DNA from: Vibrio lentus
GTDB taxonomy: Bacteria > Pseudomonadota > Gammaproteobacteria > Enterobacterales > Vibrionaceae
Assembly (NCBI RefSeq): GCF_030409755.1
Contig: NZ_JAUFQE010000002.1
Location: 1,364,001 to 1,428,000 of the forward strand
DNA: 64,000 nucleotides
Direction of reading: 5' to 3'
Part shown: positions 47,038 to 56,486 of the stretch, piece by piece
How positions within the stretch are numbered: position 1 is the stretch's first letter
How the letters are laid out: each line of letters opens with the position of its first letter
Notes under the pieces: model-generated
The model's database searches: none
Seen by the model: the letters and a program-made list of their open reading frames with translations, nothing else
What the model was told of the DNA's origin: nothing
Translations under genes and position numbers: made by a program

Positions 47038-47538
47038 ATGTCGGACTTACCAACCAAATTTTTGAGTAAGGAATCTTTGCTATCGAAAGATCGCATCGGA
47101 GCCATGATCTTTATGCTGGCGTGCTTGTGCTATGGCTACCAAACCACGCTAATTCCTTTGTTTCCCGGTGACGAGTACGAACCCTTCACTGCAAGAACTT
47201 TACCTACCCTATTAACGTTTATCGGCATCGGCCTGTCGTTGATCCTACTAGTTACAGGACAACCGGACCAGAAGGTTTCATGCGACACCACGCCGCTGAA
47301 CTGGAAGCTGCTTATTGGCTTTTTAGTGTTAATGGCTTTGTACGGTGTTGGACTGACTTATCTTGGCTTTGTTTTAGCAACCAGCTTCTTCTTGCTTGCT
47401 GGCTTTTACCTATTAGGTGAGCGCCGTAAATCTGTTTTATTTGGCGCGTCATTTCCTTTCGTTATCGCGTTCTTTTTATTATTAACTCAAGGCTTAGATA
47501 TCTACCTAGAGCCTGGCTTAATCTTCACTCTTTGGTAG
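47038..47538 (+). CDS. tctB: Tripartite tricarboxylate transporter, small membrane subunit TctB
   Basis: A 166-residue protein with four predicted membrane helices (about 16-35, 50-70, 88-115, 125-150), which is the TctB layout. It partners TctA in the inner membrane. The frame is open 25 codons upstream, but the ATG at 47038 (MSDLPTKFLS) with GGAG upstream fits family length and excludes the terminator-like T-tract from the coding region. Confidence 0.9.
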   Translation: MSDLPTKFLSKESLLSKDRIGAMIFMLACLCYGYQTTLIPLFPGDEYEPFTARTLPTLLTFIGIGLSLILLVTGQPDQKVSCDTTPLNWKLLIGFLVLMALYGVGLTYLGFVLATSFFLLAGFYLLGERRKSVLFGASFPFVIAFFLLLTQGLDIYLEPGLIFTLW

Positions 47539-47548
47539 GGATAACATT

Positions 47549-49069
47549 ATGTTAGACGGAATTTTACAAGGACTTTCTACCGCTGTGATGCCAATGAACA
47601 TCATGATGGTAATTGTGGGCTGCTTCGTGGGTACCTTCATCGGTATGCTTCCGGGGCTAGGTCCAATTTCAGCAATCGCGTTGATGATCCCGATTACATA
47701 CGGCCTAGATCCTTCTTCTGGCTTAATCTTAATGGCAGGTGTGTACTACGGCGCAGTATTTGGTGGCTCAACGTCATCAATCTTAATCAATGCTCCAGGT
47801 TGTTCTTCAACAGTAGTAACCACGTTCGACGGCTACCCAATGGCACAAAAAGGCCAAGCTGGTAAAGCGTTGGCACTAGCAGCCTACTCTTCTTTCACTG
47901 GCGGTACGCTGTCAGCAATCATGCTTTTAATTGCAGCACCGGCTTTAGCAAGCGTCTCATTGAGCTTCCAGTCGTCAGACTACTTCGCATTGATGTTGTT
48001 AGGTCTATCGGCTGTAGCGGCGTTTGCAGGTCCAGGTCAGGTAATAAAGGCATGGATGATGACCATTCTTGGTTTGATGCTATCTACTGTTGGTATCGAT
48101 AAAGGTGTTGGTGTTGAGCGTTTCACGTTTGGCCTAACAGACCTAATGGATGGCTTTAGTTTCCTACTTCTTGCTATGGCAACATTCGCTTTAGGTGAGA
48201 CTTTAATGGGTATTTTGAAACCTGAGAAAGACACCAGCGGCGAAGAAAGCCAAAAGATGGCCGATATTGGCAGCATGAAAGTAACTAAAGAAGAGTTCAA
48301 AGAAGTCGCGCCCGTTTCGATTCGTTCTTCAATTCTTGGCTTCTTCACTGGCGTACTTCCGGGTGCTGGCGCGACTATCGCAGCTTTCTTAAGCTACGGC
48401 ATGGAACGCAGCCTAGCGCCAAAAGACAAGCAGAAAGAGTTTGGTAAAGGCAGTATTCGTGGTCTTGTGGCTCCTGAATCAGCAAACAATGCAGCTTCAA
48501 GCGGTTCATTTGTACCGCTGTTAACACTCGGTATTCCGGGCTCTGGTACTACAGCAATCATGCTCGGTGCATTAATTGCCTACGGTATTCAGCCGGGGCC
48601 TCGCTTGTTCGTTGAGCACCCAGATGTATTCTGGTCGGTAATTATCTCGATGTACTTTGGCAACATCGTGCTGGTTATCTTAAACCTACCGTTGATCCCT
48701 TACATATCTAAACTGCTAGCGGTACCAAGAACGGTACTACTGCCAATGATTATCTTCTTCTCAATCACAGGTGTGTACTTGGTGTCTTTCAACACGATGG
48801 ATGTGTTTGTGATGCTAATTGTGGCAATGGCGGCGATAGCGTTAAGGCTGGCCAACTTCCCGCTCGCACCGTTACTGCTTGGCTTCATATTAGGTGGTTT
48901 AATGGAAGAGAACTTGAGACGCGCACTGATGATCAGTGATGGTGAACTCAGCTTCCTTTGGGAACGCCCTATCACCATGACCTTCACTATTTTAGCGGTA
49001 TTGGTTCTATCTAGTCCGATTCTGGTTAAGCTGTTCAAGAGCTTTAGAGCAAAGCCTGTTGAAGTGTAA
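47549..49069 (+). CDS. tctA: Tripartite tricarboxylate transporter, large permease TctA
   Basis: A 506-residue polytopic membrane protein with TctA signatures: GTFIGMLPGLGPISAIALMI near the N-terminus, GVYYGAVFGGSTSSILINAP, and a second half with FTGVLPGAGATIAAFLSYGM and APESANNAASSGSFVPLLTLG, reflecting the internal inverted repeat. It transports the carboxylate delivered by TctC. It starts 10 nt after tctB with AGGGATAAC upstream. Confidence 0.95.
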   Translation: MLDGILQGLSTAVMPMNIMMVIVGCFVGTFIGMLPGLGPISAIALMIPITYGLDPSSGLILMAGVYYGAVFGGSTSSILINAPGCSSTVVTTFDGYPMAQKGQAGKALALAAYSSFTGGTLSAIMLLIAAPALASVSLSFQSSDYFALMLLGLSAVAAFAGPGQVIKAWMMTILGLMLSTVGIDKGVGVERFTFGLTDLMDGFSFLLLAMATFALGETLMGILKPEKDTSGEESQKMADIGSMKVTKEEFKEVAPVSIRSSILGFFTGVLPGAGATIAAFLSYGMERSLAPKDKQKEFGKGSIRGLVAPESANNAASSGSFVPLLTLGIPGSGTTAIMLGALIAYGIQPGPRLFVEHPDVFWSVIISMYFGNIVLVILNLPLIPYISKLLAVPRTVLLPMIIFFSITGVYLVSFNTMDVFVMLIVAMAAIALRLANFPLAPLLLGFILGGLMEENLRRALMISDGELSFLWERPITMTFTILAVLVLSSPILVKLFKSFRAKPVEV

Positions 49070-49100
49070 ACTTGGCTTAGCCTAGAAAACAAAACGAAAT

Positions 49101-49124
49101 AAGGGAGCCTCAGGCTCCTTTTTT
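49101..49124 (+). terminator. Terminator of the tctCBA operon
   Basis: GGAGCC TCA GGCTCC followed by seven T (49104-49125), extended by A-T pairs, lies about 35 nt after the tctA stop. Confidence 0.9.
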
Positions 49125-49264
49125 CGTATCAGCCCTTTGACAATAAACACAGCTCCAAGATGGTAGCAAACTCACAAACCCACCTCTTCACTGCACATTG
49201 CCCTGATATTAATAACAAAATCAAGTAAGGTGATTCATCATTTAACGCATTGGATTCTAAAACT

Positions 49265-50023
49265 ATGGATTGGTTGATTCTATTCTTGTCAGGCGTGATC
49301 GGTGGCGTGTTGAATTCCATTGCTGGCGGAGGCAGCTTCATCACCTTCCCCGCTTTGTTATTCGCTGGCGTCCCTCCGATTGCGGCCAACGCGACCAATA
49401 CCTTTGCTTCATGCGCTGGTTACATCAGTGGTGCTTACGCACTGCGCCACGAAATTCAATCTGGTACCAAACAACTCAAGCTCGTTGTTGGGCTATGCGT
49501 AATTGGCGGCGGCATTGGTGCATTTTTACTACTACATACGCCGGAAGCGCTATTTACCCAATCCGTACCTTGGTTATTACTGTTCGCCGCTCTGCTTTTT
49601 ACCTTTGGTGGCACTCTCAACAAATGGCTAAAGAAAGTAACCGCTAGACATAAGCACGCCACCAGCGCAGGCGCGTTCTTTTCAGCTGTATTGCTTTTGA
49701 TCGTGTGTGTTTATGGTGGTTATTTTAATGCAGGCTTAGGTATTGTGACATTGAGCTACTTGGCACTGGCAGGGTATACCAATATCAACGTGATGAATGG
49801 CATCAAATTGTTGGTATCAGCATGCGCATCACTCGCGGCAATCGTATTCTTTGTTGTGAATGGTTCGATTGATTGGCCGTCAGGCATGGCCGTTTTGTTT
49901 GGGACATTGGTCGGTGGTTACTATTCAGCAAAAGTTTCTCGTCGTATCCCACAACAATATGTTCGCACCACAGTGATCATCGCAAGCTTTTTGATCACCG
50001 CTTACTTCTTCTATGCTAACTAG
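49265..50023 (+). CDS. TSUP (TauE/SafE) family membrane permease
   Basis: A 252-residue membrane protein with about eight helices and the TSUP segment GVIGGVLNSIAGGGSFITFP near the N-terminus, repeated in diverged form in the second half (VYGGYFNAGLGIVTLSYLAL). Family members export or import sulfonates, sulfite or other anions; the substrate here is unknown. An in-frame TTG at 49250 would add five residues; the ATG at 49265 is chosen. Confidence 0.88.
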   Translation: MDWLILFLSGVIGGVLNSIAGGGSFITFPALLFAGVPPIAANATNTFASCAGYISGAYALRHEIQSGTKQLKLVVGLCVIGGGIGAFLLLHTPEALFTQSVPWLLLFAALLFTFGGTLNKWLKKVTARHKHATSAGAFFSAVLLLIVCVYGGYFNAGLGIVTLSYLALAGYTNINVMNGIKLLVSACASLAAIVFFVVNGSIDWPSGMAVLFGTLVGGYYSAKVSRRIPQQYVRTTVIIASFLITAYFFYAN

Positions 50024-50133
50024 GTTCTATACCAACTAGCTTTTACTCGAACTACTTCGTGCAGCAATCACGGTTTTCGTTAGCAAACCACAACGTAAAT
50101 CGTTAAGCATTAAGAAGTGACAAAGCCCACGAC

Positions 50134-50162
50134 TGGTTATTTTATGAACCATAAAATAACCA
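50134..50162. other. Perfect 13-bp AT-rich hairpin
   Basis: TGGTTATTTTATG (50134-50146) and CATAAAATAACCA (50150-50162) pair perfectly with a 3-nt loop. It lies 110 nt after the TSUP gene and 130 nt before the small membrane protein. There is no U-run, so it is not an ordinary terminator. Confidence 0.6.
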
Positions 50163-50290
50163 AGCCAAAATGTGTGAGACGAGCCCTTTAATTAGCAAAT
50201 TTGATAACAATTTAGACTGTTTTTTAGCCTTTATTTTGCCAAAGGTGGGATAATTCTCCTGTCGAAAGTGAGACTTCATTAGGAGGCGTT

Positions 50291-50482
50291 ATGAACATTA
50301 AACTCGGTCATGTCATGTCATCAAGTCGACTCATTTGCTTTGTCGCTTTTCTTGCTGCCACATTCGCGTGGATTCTGAAAATGCCCGCTCTGTTTTCTGT
50401 GTCAGCGCTCTTCTTACTGATCAGCGCCATTGTCTATGGCGTTGACCTTTGGAAGAATCAAAGAAAGAACCGCGAAGCTTAA
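50291..50482 (+). CDS. Small membrane protein of unknown function
   Basis: A 63-residue protein with two hydrophobic helices (about 13-30 and 32-51) and a basic C-terminal tail KNQRKNREA, so the tail likely faces the cytoplasm. AGGAGG sits 4 nt before the ATG, and a clear terminator follows, so it is very likely a real gene. I do not recognise a family. Confidence 0.78.
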   Translation: MNIKLGHVMSSSRLICFVAFLAATFAWILKMPALFSVSALFLLISAIVYGVDLWKNQRKNREA

Positions 50483-50510
50483 GGCGAACGACTAAAGCGA
50501 CACGCATTAA

Positions 50511-50534
50511 AAAAGGAGCACTTAGGCTCCTTTT
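50511..50534 (+). terminator. Terminator after the small membrane protein gene
   Basis: AAAAGGAGC (50511-50519) and GCTCCTTTT (50526-50534) form a 9-bp stem with a 6-nt loop. The A/T flanks make it usable in both directions, so it may also end the VF530 transcript. Confidence 0.85.
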
Positions 50535-50570
50535 GTATTTTATGCTTATCGCTTTAGCTGATTAGGCTAT

Positions 50571-50660
50571 TTCGACGGCTTTTCTAGCGACGCCTTTTTA
50601 TTAGCGAAAGCCTTACTTAACGACGCCTTTCGATTAACGACGCCCTTTTGCTAGCGACGG
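50571..50660. repeat. Degenerate 15-17-bp tandem repeats at the 3' end of the VF530 gene
   Basis: About six units of the form (A)RCGACGCCTTTTNNTT follow one another: 50571, 50586, 50603, 50619, 50636 and 50653. On the minus strand each unit repeats the sequence around the VF530 stop codon (CGTCGYTAR), as though the last codons and stop had been duplicated serially. Confidence 0.65.
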
Positions 50661-51064
50661 AAATTACGACCGTTGCCGCCACGACGCTCTTTAAATGCAG
50701 ACGCCGCTTTAGCTTGTGATGCTAGAATCGATTCAACCGTTAATTCCATTGGCTCACGAGGCTCTAACCCGTGACGGAATGTACGTGAACGCGGAGGCAT
50801 CTGGTATTCGATATCTGAAGCTTTAGGCATGCGCTTGAAACGGTAAAGGTAGAAATTCTCTACTTTCTCACGAGCCCACTCTGTTTTCTTCAAGTATTTA
50901 ACGGCACTTGCTACTGTCGGCTTAGTGTTAAAACAGTTCATGCGCATTGCTGCATCCAAAATTTCCCAACCGTAATGCTCCACTAATTCGTTGATCATGG
51001 TATCTAGTTTTAAGCCATGCAGTGGGTTGTTTTGTTGCAGTTCGATTCTTTCTTCTTCAGTCAT
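50651..51064 (-). CDS. VF530-family (DUF2132) DNA-binding protein
   Basis: A 137-residue protein whose first about 75 residues match the VF530 fold: NNPLHGLKLDTMINELVEHY, then WEILDAAMRMNCFNTKPTVA and KTEWAREKVENFYLYRF. VF530 proteins are small helical proteins described as DNA-binding. The C-terminal about 60 residues are an added basic, low-complexity tail (KERRGGNGRNFRR), longer than the minimal family member. It is monocistronic; ATG has a usable purine-rich site. Tandem repeats begin at its stop codon. Confidence 0.85.
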   Translation of the reverse strand: MTEEERIELQQNNPLHGLKLDTMINELVEHYGWEILDAAMRMNCFNTKPTVASAVKYLKKTEWAREKVENFYLYRFKRMPKASDIEYQMPPRSRTFRHGLEPREPMELTVESILASQAKAASAFKERRGGNGRNFRR

Positions 51065-51499
51065 AACATTACCTTTTCCAAGGCAACTAAAGGCCTTGAA
51101 TTTACTCTAGAACACCGTCATCACTGACCGCTTCTAGCTCAATCATTTGGGCATATCATCCATTGCCCTTATCTATGCCTTTATGATGGCATAAAGCATG
51201 CTCGTTATCCTATTTATCTTTCAATTTAATTTTAAAATGGTCACTTACCATCCTGATGTTGCGTGTAATACAGCCGCCCCTCCTAAAAAGGGTCTCTTTT
51301 AAAGATCCACCAAACTCGCTCAAGTTAACAAAAACCATGATAGAAGAATGAAATATCCCTACTTTACCAATGGAATTTAAACTTATTAGAACGCAGTGTT
51401 GCTAATTAACAGCGAGGTGCTATGTTAGAAGTGGTATAGAAACCTACTAATAATGATATTAAACAATGATATAACTATAAATAAAGGTTGGCTTTGACC
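51065..51499. other. Divergent promoter region (VF530 gene / HD-GYP gene)
   Basis: 435 nt without a gene. It holds a 7-bp hairpin (CTTTATG / CATAAAG, 51179-51196) and an AT-rich end (51320-51490) in front of the HD-GYP gene. I see no tRNA, sRNA terminator or convincing small ORF. Confidence 0.45.
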
Positions 51500-52648
51500 A
51501 TGTTTGACTACTCCCAAATCAGCAGAGTAGCCGCCCAAGATAAAGATATTATCGTTATCGTTGATGATCTCTTTCGGCTAGCTCGCGAACATTACCCCAT
51601 TCTGTCTCGGCTTTCGGTCGTGCTATGCAATGAAAATAGAGCATCGAATTATTTTGTTTCGGATACTCTGTGCCAAGAAGCCGAGCATCGCTACATCGAG
51701 CAAGAACTTAAGCCAGAATCAGCTTTATCTAGAATGGCAGAGTCTTTAGATACTCGAATCATCCACGACCTCACCACCATTAGCCCAACCAAACAAATAT
51801 CTCACCTGCTCGATATCGGTCATCAAAGCAGTTACACAACACCTATTCATCACCAAGAAAGTAATCTTGGGTTTGTGTTTATCAATGCTTCATCAGCGGG
51901 GTTCTTTGCTAACCAAACTATCCAGTGTGATATCGCTTATCTCACTCAAGTGATCTCTAGCCTTTTCGTTCAATGGTTTGAGCGCCAACGTCACTTTCAA
52001 TCCTCTTTAGCGATTGCTTTAAACATGGGTCATGCGAGAGACCCAGAGACTAAAGAACACCTCATTCGCATGGGTAAATACAGTGAACACATTGCTCGTA
52101 CTCTGTCGCACAGCAAGGAAGAAATAACGCACCAATTCATTCACCGAATTCGGCTGTATGCGCCCTTTCACGACATAGGTAAATATCGAATTCCAGATAA
52201 AGTGCTATTCAGTAGCGCACGCTTTAATGAAGAAGAACGAGCCGTCATGGACAACCACACCTTGTACGGTGAAGAGATGATTAACAATGTGGTTGCCCTA
52301 TCATGCCATAGCGCTATGTGTTCTGAGGAAATCCAATTCATTAAAAATATCGTACGTCATCATCATGAAAGGTTTGATGGCACAGGGTTGCCCGATGCTT
52401 TGAGTAACACAGCGATACCGCTCGAAGCACGCATCGTGACATTAGCCGATGTATTCGATGCGCTGATGAGCAAAAGAGCCTATAAGCACGCGTGGACACT
52501 CGATGAAGTCATGGATTACATTGAGGCTCACTCGGGTTCGATGTTCGACCCTGAGTGTGTTGTGGCTCTTAAACAGAACCTAGATGGCTTTATAGCAATT
52601 AGGGAACAATACAATGACGATGTTCAACCGCACGTCATGACAGCTTGA
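51500..52648 (+). CDS. HD-GYP protein with N-terminal GAF-like region
   Basis: A 382-residue cytoplasmic protein. The N-terminal about 160 residues look GAF-like; the C-terminal part is an HD-GYP domain with PFHDIGKYRIPDKVLF near 220 and HHHERFDGTGLPDAL near 286. The usual GYP is GLP here, with the metal-binding histidines and HD kept. It is a candidate cyclic-di-GMP phosphodiesterase. ATG at 51500 is preferred over an in-frame TTG at 51488 because AAAGG lies just upstream of the TTG at usable distance from the ATG. It is monocistronic and ends at a terminator. Confidence 0.87.
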   Translation: MFDYSQISRVAAQDKDIIVIVDDLFRLAREHYPILSRLSVVLCNENRASNYFVSDTLCQEAEHRYIEQELKPESALSRMAESLDTRIIHDLTTISPTKQISHLLDIGHQSSYTTPIHHQESNLGFVFINASSAGFFANQTIQCDIAYLTQVISSLFVQWFERQRHFQSSLAIALNMGHARDPETKEHLIRMGKYSEHIARTLSHSKEEITHQFIHRIRLYAPFHDIGKYRIPDKVLFSSARFNEEERAVMDNHTLYGEEMINNVVALSCHSAMCSEEIQFIKNIVRHHHERFDGTGLPDALSNTAIPLEARIVTLADVFDALMSKRAYKHAWTLDEVMDYIEAHSGSMFDPECVVALKQNLDGFIAIREQYNDDVQPHVMTA

Positions 52649-52710
52649 ACTGTGATGCCTTGAACTGTAACGCCTTGGTTGTGTAGACCAAAGAAAACGC
52701 GAACCAACAA

Positions 52711-52736
52711 AAAAGGATGCCAATTGGCATCCTTTT
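52711..52736. terminator. Bidirectional terminator between the HD-GYP gene and gnd
   Basis: AAAAGGATGCC and GGCATCCTTTT form an 11-bp perfect stem with an AATT loop. It lies about 60 nt past each of the convergent genes. Confidence 0.93.
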
Positions 52737-52793
52737 GTTTTCTAGTTTTCAGCTGAAAGAACGAACGTGTTCTTTACTGATTCTAACTAACGA

Positions 52794-54242
52794 TTATACG
52801 TCGTAAGTTGTAGAAGCAGTGTCGCCGCCTGTACCAGTCCAGTTTGTGTGGAAGAATTCACCACGTGGACGGTCAGTACGCTCATAAGTGTGAGCACCGA
52901 AGTAGTCACGTTGAGCTTGTAGAAGGTTCGCTGGAAGACGAGCTGTAGTGTAGCCGTCTAGGAACGTTAGTGCAGAAGTCATACATGGCATTGGGATACC
53001 AGATTCCATAGACTTAGCTGCAACTTTACGCCAAGCGCCCATGCAGTTGTCTAGGATGCCTTTGAAGTATGCATCTGAACCTAGGAAAGCGATCTCTGGG
53101 TTCGCTTCGTAAGCATCACGAATGTTGCCTAGGAATGCAGAACGGATGATACAACCGCCACGCCACATAAGTGCAACGTTACCGTAGTTTAGATCCCAGC
53201 CGTTTTCGTTCGACGCTTCACGCATTAGCATGAAACCTTGAGCGTAAGAGATGATCTTAGAAGCAAGCAGAGCCTGACGGATTGCATCAACCCACTCTTG
53301 CTTGTCGCCTTCAACTGGAGCAACAGTCTTGCCGAACAGTTTCTCAGCTTCAACACGTTGATCTTTAAGTGCAGATAGGCAACGAGAGAATACAGACTCA
53401 GTGATTAGAGTCAGTGGGATACCCATGTCTAGTGCGTTGATACCTGTCCATTTGCCTGTACCTTTTTGGCCAGCAGTGTCTAGGATCTTCTCAACTAGCG
53501 CTTCACCGTCTTCATCTTTGTAGCCAAGGATGTCAGCAGTGATTTCTACTAGGTAGCTGTCTAGCTCAGTTTTGTTCCAGTCGGCAAATACAGCCTGCAT
53601 TTCGTCGTGGTTCATACCTAGGCCATCTTTCATGAACTGGTATGCTTCAGTGATAAGCTGCATGTCACCGTATTCGATGCCATTGTGAACCATCTTAACG
53701 AAGTGACCAGCACCGTCGTTACCAACCCAATCACAACAAGGCTCACCCGCGTCAGTTTTCGCAGAGATACCTTGGAAGATAGGCTTAACCGCTTCCCAAG
53801 CTTCAGGAGAACCGCCTGGCATAATAGAAGGACCGAAACGAGCGCCTTCTTCACCACCAGAAACACCCGTACCGATGAAGTGGATGCCTTTCTCACGAAG
53901 AGCAGCAACACGACGGTTAGTGTCTGGGAAGTTAGTGTTACCACCATCAATGATGATGTCGCCTTTATCTAGAAGTGGTACAAGCTTGTCGATGAACGTA
54001 TCTACAACGTCACCAGCACGAACCATAAGCATCACTTTACGTGGCGCTTCTAGCTTCTCAACTAGCTCTTCTAGAGAGTAAGCACCAACAATGTTAGTAC
54101 CTTTAGCTGGGCCTTCTAGGAACTCGTCTACTTTCGCAGCAGTACGGTTGTGAGCCACAACTTTGAAGCCGTGGTCGTTCATGTTTAGGATAAGGTTCTG
54201 ACCCATTACTGCTAGGCCAATTACACCGATATCACCTTTCAT
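52794..54242 (-). CDS. gnd: 6-phosphogluconate dehydrogenase (decarboxylating)
   Basis: A 482-residue enzyme converting 6-phosphogluconate to ribulose 5-phosphate with NADP+. It has the N-terminal dinucleotide-binding GVIGLAVMGQNL, the substrate-binding VSGGEEGARFGPS, and the catalytic GAGHFVKMVHNGIEYGDMQL near 180-200. The C-terminal tail is rich in Gly and Thr as in the family. It is the last gene of zwf-pgl-gnd, 28 nt after pgl, with AAGGAG before the ATG. Codon use is strongly biased, fitting high expression. Confidence 0.97.
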   Translation of the reverse strand: MKGDIGVIGLAVMGQNLILNMNDHGFKVVAHNRTAAKVDEFLEGPAKGTNIVGAYSLEELVEKLEAPRKVMLMVRAGDVVDTFIDKLVPLLDKGDIIIDGGNTNFPDTNRRVAALREKGIHFIGTGVSGGEEGARFGPSIMPGGSPEAWEAVKPIFQGISAKTDAGEPCCDWVGNDGAGHFVKMVHNGIEYGDMQLITEAYQFMKDGLGMNHDEMQAVFADWNKTELDSYLVEITADILGYKDEDGEALVEKILDTAGQKGTGKWTGINALDMGIPLTLITESVFSRCLSALKDQRVEAEKLFGKTVAPVEGDKQEWVDAIRQALLASKIISYAQGFMLMREASNENGWDLNYGNVALMWRGGCIIRSAFLGNIRDAYEANPEIAFLGSDAYFKGILDNCMGAWRKVAAKSMESGIPMPCMTSALTFLDGYTTARLPANLLQAQRDYFGAHTYERTDRPRGEFFHTNWTGTGGDTASTTYDV

Positions 54243-54270
54243 TATTTTATCTCCTTGCGGCTATTCGCAC

Positions 54271-54987
54271 TTATGCGATAGCACTTGCTGCATTTGAATC
54301 TAGGAACCACTCTGTTTCGCCAGTTTTAGACTGGATTTTCGCTGCCGGGTAAGGCAGTTCTGAAGCAGGAGTTGTATGAATTTCTTTAACGATCTCAACT
54401 TTACCTGCACCCAGTACTAGGTAGCTGATTCGTTTTGCTGCTTCTAAAACTTTCGCTGTTTTAGAAACACGGATCTGGCCCGACTCTGGGTGAGAAGCTA
54501 ATACAGATAGGTTCTCATCTTGGTAGTCAGTTGCACCCGGGAATAGTGAAGCTGTGTGGCCGTCTGCGCCAACACCTAGCAGGATCCAATCGAAAACAGG
54601 CGTGCCGTTTTCTGTTGGAATCACGTCTGCCATTTCTTTCGCGAAACGCTCTGCTTCTGCTTTTGGCTCATCTTCACCACGAATGCGGTGGATGTTCTCT
54701 GCAGGAAGGTTTACCTGAGTAAACAACAATGCGTTTGCTTCGCCGTAGTTGCTTTCCGCGTCGTCTGGTGCCACGCAACGTTCGTCGCCCCACCAGAAAT
54801 GAAGGTTATTCCATTGAATGCCTTCTGCGTATGGCGCTTGAGCTAAAAGCTTGAAAAGCATTTTTGGCGTGCTGCCACCCGACAATGAAATGTGAACAGG
54901 TTTGCCCTGCTCGCTGTAAGCTTTCATTTCGTTTGCTAGGTTTTCAACGACTAATTCAGGCGTTGCAAAGATCTTGTGATTGATCAT
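54271..54987 (-). CDS. pgl: 6-phosphogluconolactonase
   Basis: A 238-residue DevB-type lactonase that hydrolyses 6-phosphogluconolactone. [32 protein letters not shown] and [16 protein letters not shown] are the conserved segments. The start at 54987 ([10 protein letters not shown]) is fixed by the ATGA overlap with the zwf stop; a longer frame would run back into zwf. It is the middle gene of the oxidative pentose phosphate operon. Confidence 0.96.
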   Translation of the reverse strand: MINHKIFATPELVVENLANEMKAYSEQGKPVHISLSGGSTPKMLFKLLAQAPYAEGIQWNNLHFWWGDERCVAPDDAESNYGEANALLFTQVNLPAENIHRIRGEDEPKAEAERFAKEMADVIPTENGTPVFDWILLGVGADGHTASLFPGATDYQDENLSVLASHPESGQIRVSKTAKVLEAAKRISYLVLGAGKVEIVKEIHTTPASELPYPAAKIQSKTGETEWFLDSNAASAIA

Positions 54988-56486
54988 AGTTCGCAGTAAT
55001 CCGTGTCTGTTAAGTTTTTGCATGGGAAACGCCATGCGCGGCCATCACGTTGCAGAAGCTCATCGGCTTCTTGTGGGCCCCAAGTACCACAAGCATAGCC
55101 AAACAGTGCTTGAGGATCTTGCTTGAAATCTAAGATCGGTTGAACGTACTTCCAACATGCTTCTACTGCATCGGTACGTGCAAACAGAGTCGCATCGCCG
55201 TTCAGTGCATCAAGAAGAAGACGCTCATAAGCCGTTAGCATTTGAGTTTCAGGCAAGTCAGAGTAAGAGAAGTTCATTTTCACTTCTTTTGCTTTAAAAC
55301 CTGCACCTGGCTCTTTCAAACCAAAGCTCATCTGAATACCTTCATCCGGTTGGATACGGATAATCAGCTTGTTCTCTGGTGCATCTTGACCAAACACTGG
55401 GTGTGGCGTGTTCTTAAAGTGAATCACGATTTCAGTCACACGTGTTGGTAAGCGTTTACCCGTACGTACGTAGAAAGGAACCCCATTCCAACGCCAGTTG
55501 TTGATGTGTGCTTTAAGACCAATGTACGTTTCAGTACGAGAGTCATCTGCTACACCATGCTCTTCACGGTAACCAGGCAAATGCTGACCACGAACGTCTG
55601 ACGCTGTGTACTGACCTAGAACCAAATCTTTACGTAAGTCGTCTTCTTCCAGTGGTTTCAGACACTGAAGTACTTTAACCACTTCGTCACGAATAGAATC
55701 TGCATTGATTTGAGCAGGTGGCTCCATACCAACCATTGCTAACACTTGTAGCAGGTGGTTTTGGAACATGTCACGAACTGCACCAGAACCATCGTAGTAT
55801 CCGCCACGCTCTTCAACGCCAAGGAACTCAGCACCTGTGATTTCAACGTATTCAATAAAGTTACGGTTCCACAGTGGTTCAAACATCGCGTTTGAGAAAC
55901 GAAGCACTAGAAGGTTTTGTACCGTTTCTTTGCCAAGGTAATGGTCGATACGGTAGATCTGGTGTTCTTGGAAGTGATGATGGATCTCTTCATCCAGCGC
56001 TTGAGCTGATGCTAGATCGTAACCAAATGGCTTCTCAATGATCAGACGACGCCAGCCGTTCTTCTCATCGTTCAGGCCATGTGCAGCAAGGTTTGCTGGA
56101 ATCACACCGTAAAGGCTTGGCGGGGTTGCCAAGTAGAACAATGTGTTATGGTTTTCGAATTGGTAGTCTTGCTCAAGCTTATCCAGACGTTGAGCTAGAC
56201 GAGCGTAATCGTCTACATCTGAAGTGTTGATCGCTTGGTAATGCAGATGTTCAATAAATGCATTCAGCGTCTCTGGCTCAGTTTTTTCCATTTCCTGAAG
56301 AGACTTCTTCAGCTTCTCACGGTAAGACTCGTCGCTGTACTCAGTACGGCTCACTCCAAGAATCGCAAAGGATTCTGGAAGTTGATTGCTAGCATACAGG
56401 TGGTACAAAGCAGGAATTAACTTGCGGTAAGTTAGATCTCCCGACGCACCAAAAATAACGATGCTGCTGTTTTCAGGTATTACCAT
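54984..56486 (-). CDS. zwf: Glucose-6-phosphate 1-dehydrogenase
   Basis: A 500-residue enzyme that oxidises glucose 6-phosphate with NADP+. The coenzyme motif [15 protein letters not shown] lies near residues 8-22, the catalytic RIDHYLGKE near 178-186, and [15 protein letters not shown] near 325. Of several in-frame ATGs, the one at 56486 (MVIPENSS) best fits the AGGAAAG ribosome site and the family length. It is the first gene of zwf-pgl-gnd; a perfect FNR-type box lies about 180 nt upstream. Confidence 0.96.
   Translation of the reverse strand: MVIPENSSIVIFGASGDLTYRKLIPALYHLYASNQLPESFAILGVSRTEYSDESYREKLKKSLQEMEKTEPETLNAFIEHLHYQAINTSDVDDYARLAQRLDKLEQDYQFENHNTLFYLATPPSLYGVIPANLAAHGLNDEKNGWRRLIIEKPFGYDLASAQALDEEIHHHFQEHQIYRIDHYLGKETVQNLLVLRFSNAMFEPLWNRNFIEYVEITGAEFLGVEERGGYYDGSGAVRDMFQNHLLQVLAMVGMEPPAQINADSIRDEVVKVLQCLKPLEEDDLRKDLVLGQYTASDVRGQHLPGYREEHGVADDSRTETYIGLKAHINNWRWNGVPFYVRTGKRLPTRVTEIVIHFKNTPHPVFGQDAPENKLIIRIQPDEGIQMSFGLKEPGAGFKAKEVKMNFSYSDLPETQMLTAYERLLLDALNGDATLFARTDAVEACWKYVQPILDFKQDPQALFGYACGTWGPQEADELLQRDGRAWRFPCKNLTDTDYCEL

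Noticed and set aside
50571..50660. Short repeats that might be taken for CRISPR or REP sequences
   Set aside because: The units are contiguous, degenerate and only 15-17 bp, with no spacers or cas genes and no REP-like palindrome.
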